Assembly: GCA_958428545.1 (NCBI GenBank)
Contig: CAUAGM010000014.1
Span: 1-24,113 of the forward strand
Length of the DNA: 24,113 bases
Origin: an uncultured Arcanobacterium sp.
GTDB taxonomy: Bacteria > Actinomycetota > Actinomycetes > Actinomycetales > Actinomycetaceae
Direction of reading: 5' to 3'
This document shows, in pieces, positions 21,378 through 24,113 of this stretch. Under the pieces are notes generated by a model. That model saw only the letters and a program-made list of their open reading frames with translations. It had not been told where the DNA came from and did no database searches. Numbering within the stretch: position 1 is the stretch's first letter; each line of letters opens with the position of its first letter. The position numbers and the translations under genes were made by a program.

Positions 21378-23984
21378 GTGAATAAGCAAGAGCTTGCGCG
21401 TAAAATTTGGGAATCTGCCAATAAGATGCGCTCAAAGATCGAAGCAAACGATTATAAAGATTATATTCTTGGCTTTATTTTCTATAAGTATCTTTCCGAT
21501 CAGGAAGAAGCCTTTGTGCGCAAAGAAGGTATGGATGATACGCAGATGCGTACGTATCTGCGAGAAGAAGATGATGAAGGATATATTTCTTATCTACAAG
21601 AAAAACTGGGCTATTTCATCGGCTACGATCACCTTTTTTCCACGTGGATCAGCGCAGGCAGTGATTTTGAGATTGCTCAGGTGCACGATGCTCTATCTGC
21701 TTTTTCGCGTTTAATCAGTAAAACGCATCAGCGCGTTTTCGCTGGTATTTTTGATACGCTGCAGACGGGGCTTTCTAAGCTGGGCGATAGCGCCGCTTCG
21801 CAGACGAAAGCTGTGCGGGATTTGCTTTATCTGATTAAAGATATCCCTACTGGCGGCCAAGATTATGATGTGCTCGGCTTTATTTATGAGTATCTGATTT
21901 CTAATTTTGCCGCAAATGCCGGCAAGAAAGCTGGCGAGTTTTACACTCCGCACGAAGTTTCTGTGCTGATGAGCGAGATCGTGGCAGATCATCTGCGCGA
22001 TCATAACGAGATAGATATTTATGATCCAACTTCTGGCTCTGGTTCGCTCCTGCTCAATATCGGGCAGAGCGTAGCACGCCATATTTCTGGCAAGAATAAA
22101 ATTAAGTATTACGCGCAGGAATTAAAGTTTAATACCTATAACCTCACGCGCATGAATCTGGTGATGCGCGGAATCAAACCAGATAATATCAAAACCCGTA
22201 ATGCCGATACTCTGGAAGACGATTGGCCTTATTTTGATGAATCTGATCCTGCAGGTACGTATGAACCGTTGTATGTAGACGCAGTAGTCTCGAATCCTCC
22301 ATACAGCCAGGCGTGGGACCCATCAGGCAAAGAAAACGATCCGCGCTACGCCTCTTTCGGTCTGGCTCCGAAGAGTAAAGCTGATTACGCATTTTTACTT
22401 CACGATCTGTATCACTTGAAGCCTGAAGGGATTATGACGATTGTGCTTCCGCATGGCGTGCTCTTCCGCGGCGGCGAAGAGGGCACGATCCGCAAAAATC
22501 TGATTGAAAATAACCATATTGATGCTGTGATTGGCTTGCCTGCTAATATTTTCTTCGGCACAGGTATTCCCACGATTATTATGGTGCTCAAACAAAAACG
22601 CGCCAACACCGACGTGCTGATCGTAGATGCTTCACGCGGGTTTATAAAAGACGGCAAAAACAATAAATTGCGCGCAAGCGATATTAAAAGGATTGTTGAC
22701 GCTGTGGCTCACCGCAGCGATATAGATAAGTTTTCTCGCGTCGTCTCCCGCAGCGAAATTCGAGCTAACGATTATAATCTCAACATTCCGCGCTATGTGG
22801 ATTCTTCTGATCCTGCTGATAGCTGGGATTTGTATGCGTCGATGTTTGGCGGCATTCCTGCCAGCGATATAGCTAAGTATGAAGATTTTTGGGCAGCTCT
22901 TCCTGGGCTGAAAGATGCCCTTTTCACTCTCGGGGAACACGGGGAGTATCGGGTACGCGATGGTATCGATATAGCGTGCACGATCCGTGAGCATCCAGCT
23001 GTTGAAGAGTTTTATCAAGGTTTTGCACGCCGTTTTTCCAATTTTGAAGATTATCTTCGCGCGGCTCTTATTGAGGATATATCGCAGGTGCAGACGGCAA
23101 GTATGGAAGACGATCTCACGTGCGAGATTTTTAGCCGCTTGGAGGGCGCAGCTCTCATCGATAAGTATCATGCTTATCAGCTTCTTCACGATCAATGGAC
23201 GCGCATATCGCAGGATGTGGAAATTATTCAATCGGAGGGAATAGCTGCAGTGCGTGCAGTAGATCCGCATATGGTGCTTAAAAAGAAGAATGGCAAAGAA
23301 GCGGAACTGCAAGACGGCTGGAGCGGACGTATTCTTCCGTTTGAATTAGTGCAGCAGCTTATGCTGAATACGCCTGTGGCAGAGTTGGAAAATATACAGA
23401 GCGCTATTCTCGCTTGCTCTGCTGATGTGCAAGATATTTTTGACTCTTTATCTGAAGAAGATAAGGAAGCAGAAGAGGTGAAAGAATGCCTTAATGCTGA
23501 CGCAACGGCTTTCTCTCCGAGCGATATGGCTAAAGCAGTGAAAAAGCTCATGCAAGAGCGTAAAGCTTCGGCAGATTCTTTCTGGGAAGAAGATTCTTGG
23601 CAAGAGCTTTTGATTCGTGCACACGCAATCTTGGAAGAAAAGAAGAAGCTTGATAGAAAAGCTAAGCAGCGTTTCACCGAGCTTCATATGCGCACTAAAG
23701 AGATAATCGAATCTTTATCTGATGCCGATGCAGATGAGCTATTAGCTGCGAAATGGATTGATCCTTTGATCTCAGGTTTACGAGATTTACCTAGCACGGC
23801 AATTGCCGATCTTAGCGCTGCGATTGTACAGCTAGCAAAGAAATACGAACTTACGTTTGCAGATCTTGATTCTCAGATTCATGCCACCGAACGTGAACTC
23901 GTTACTATGCTCAAAGACCTCACTGGCACGCCCACCGATATGCTCGCAATTAGTGAGTTGATAGATCTGCTCGGAGGCGAATAG
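21378..23984 (+). CDS. hsdM: Type I restriction-modification system, DNA methyltransferase subunit
   Basis: HsdM transfers methyl groups from S-adenosylmethionine to adenine in the site chosen by HsdS. The N-terminal helical domain starts QELARKIWESANKMR and includes YILGFIFYKYLSD. The methylase core has GEFYTPHEVSVLM, motif I DPTSGSGSLLLNIG (about 217-230) and the catalytic NPPY (about 306-309). At 868 aa it is far longer than the roughly 500-aa EcoKI type. The extra C-terminal 350 residues are helical and charged, as in the long HsdM class found in many Firmicutes and actinobacteria. Two adjacent GTG codons can start it. I prefer 21378, 7 nt after AGGAAGG; 21375 is the alternative. An overlapping ATG at 21373 opens only a two-codon frame. 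Confidence 0.93.
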   Translation: MNKQELARKIWESANKMRSKIEANDYKDYILGFIFYKYLSDQEEAFVRKEGMDDTQMRTYLREEDDEGYISYLQEKLGYFIGYDHLFSTWISAGSDFEIAQVHDALSAFSRLISKTHQRVFAGIFDTLQTGLSKLGDSAASQTKAVRDLLYLIKDIPTGGQDYDVLGFIYEYLISNFAANAGKKAGEFYTPHEVSVLMSEIVADHLRDHNEIDIYDPTSGSGSLLLNIGQSVARHISGKNKIKYYAQELKFNTYNLTRMNLVMRGIKPDNIKTRNADTLEDDWPYFDESDPAGTYEPLYVDAVVSNPPYSQAWDPSGKENDPRYASFGLAPKSKADYAFLLHDLYHLKPEGIMTIVLPHGVLFRGGEEGTIRKNLIENNHIDAVIGLPANIFFGTGIPTIIMVLKQKRANTDVLIVDASRGFIKDGKNNKLRASDIKRIVDAVAHRSDIDKFSRVVSRSEIRANDYNLNIPRYVDSSDPADSWDLYASMFGGIPASDIAKYEDFWAALPGLKDALFTLGEHGEYRVRDGIDIACTIREHPAVEEFYQGFARRFSNFEDYLRAALIEDISQVQTASMEDDLTCEIFSRLEGAALIDKYHAYQLLHDQWTRISQDVEIIQSEGIAAVRAVDPHMVLKKKNGKEAELQDGWSGRILPFELVQQLMLNTPVAELENIQSAILACSADVQDIFDSLSEEDKEAEEVKECLNADATAFSPSDMAKAVKKLMQERKASADSFWEEDSWQELLIRAHAILEEKKKLDRKAKQRFTELHMRTKEIIESLSDADADELLAAKWIDPLISGLRDLPSTAIADLSAAIVQLAKKYELTFADLDSQIHATERELVTMLKDLTGTPTDMLAISELIDLLGGE

Positions 23985-23989
23985 GCATA

Positions 23990-24113
23990 GTGGAAGAATC
24001 AAACTGTGAACGCGATCATCAGGCGCATACACAGGCAGATAGTACTCCTGATTATCGGCGTGTGCCCGATATTCGTTTTCGGGGGTTTACTTACGCTTGG
24101 GAACGGCAACGGT
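23990..24113 (+). CDS. hsdS: Type I restriction-modification specificity subunit (partial, 5' end)
   Basis: The frame starting with GTG at 23990, 5 bp after hsdM, reads 41 codons to the window edge. It contains VPDIRFRGFTYAWERQR, which matches the N-terminal hallmark of HsdS (P-x-I/L-R-F-x-G-F-x-x-x-W-E). HsdS recognises the DNA target and holds the HsdM and HsdR subunits together. GGAGG lies 12 nt upstream of the GTG, inside the hsdM end. The first 24 residues are polar and may be non-native if the true start lies further in. The target recognition domains are outside the window. Confidence 0.85.
   Translation, partial: MEESNCERDHQAHTQADSTPDYRRVPDIRFRGFTYAWERQR

Noticed and set aside
22632..23312. 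226-codon minus-strand open frame inside hsdM
   Set aside because: It is antisense to hsdM, rich in Ile/Arg/His, with no domain or start signal.

Overview
The window looks like chromosomal DNA of a Gram-positive actinobacterium of moderate G+C, most probably a member of the Bifidobacteriaceae or a close relative. The reasons are the linkage of pheS-pheT, arginine genes and tyrS, an actinobacterial-type ArgR and TyrRS, ribosome-binding sites of the AAGGAGG type, and an apparently leaderless galK. The genus is inferred, not proven. All genes read as ordinary bacterial CDS; I saw no tRNA, rRNA, IS element or CRISPR array inside the window.

Layout. 1-786 holds no intact gene. It contains a minus-strand stretch (about 62-238) that resembles a tracrRNA with its own promoter, two strong hairpins, and a remnant of the 3' end of gatB. 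787-7331 is a minus-strand block read in the order argR, argG, an NfsA/NfrA-type flavin reductase, argH, tyrS. It is interrupted between the reductase and argH by a decayed, oppositely oriented MFS transporter gene. A divergent peroxiredoxin gene (ahpC-like) ends at a clear terminator near 8236. 8575-12305 is the minus-strand pheS-pheT operon with an ATGA overlap. galK diverges from it. A rhodanese gene lies convergent to galK. 14681-19233 is a galactose/methyl-galactoside ABC transporter operon (mglB-mglA-mglC) closed by a terminator. A ChaA-type cation/H+ antiporter follows, then a repeat-rich gap, then the start of a type I restriction-modification operon (hsdM complete, hsdS cut by the window edge).

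How the genes work together. MglBAC would import galactose and GalK would phosphorylate it, the first step of the Leloir pathway. ArgG and ArgH convert citrulline to arginine, with ArgR as the likely regulator. The genes for making ornithine and citrulline (argCJBD, argF), which in bifidobacteria usually lie between pheT and argR, are absent here, which suggests a reduced pathway that starts from citrulline.

Most striking observation. The MglB lipoprotein appears to be circularly permuted. The segment matching the N-terminal quarter of ordinary MglB (first beta strand with the Asp-Asn-Phe sugar-contact motif) is at the C terminus, and the mature protein begins at the strand carrying the Asn-91 equivalent. 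Nearly all sugar-contact residues are kept, in the permuted order. Its partner permease MglC carries a charged, coiled-coil-like N-terminal extension of about 230 residues. The intergenic regions are rich in short degenerate tandem repeats, one of which straddles the pheT stop codon.
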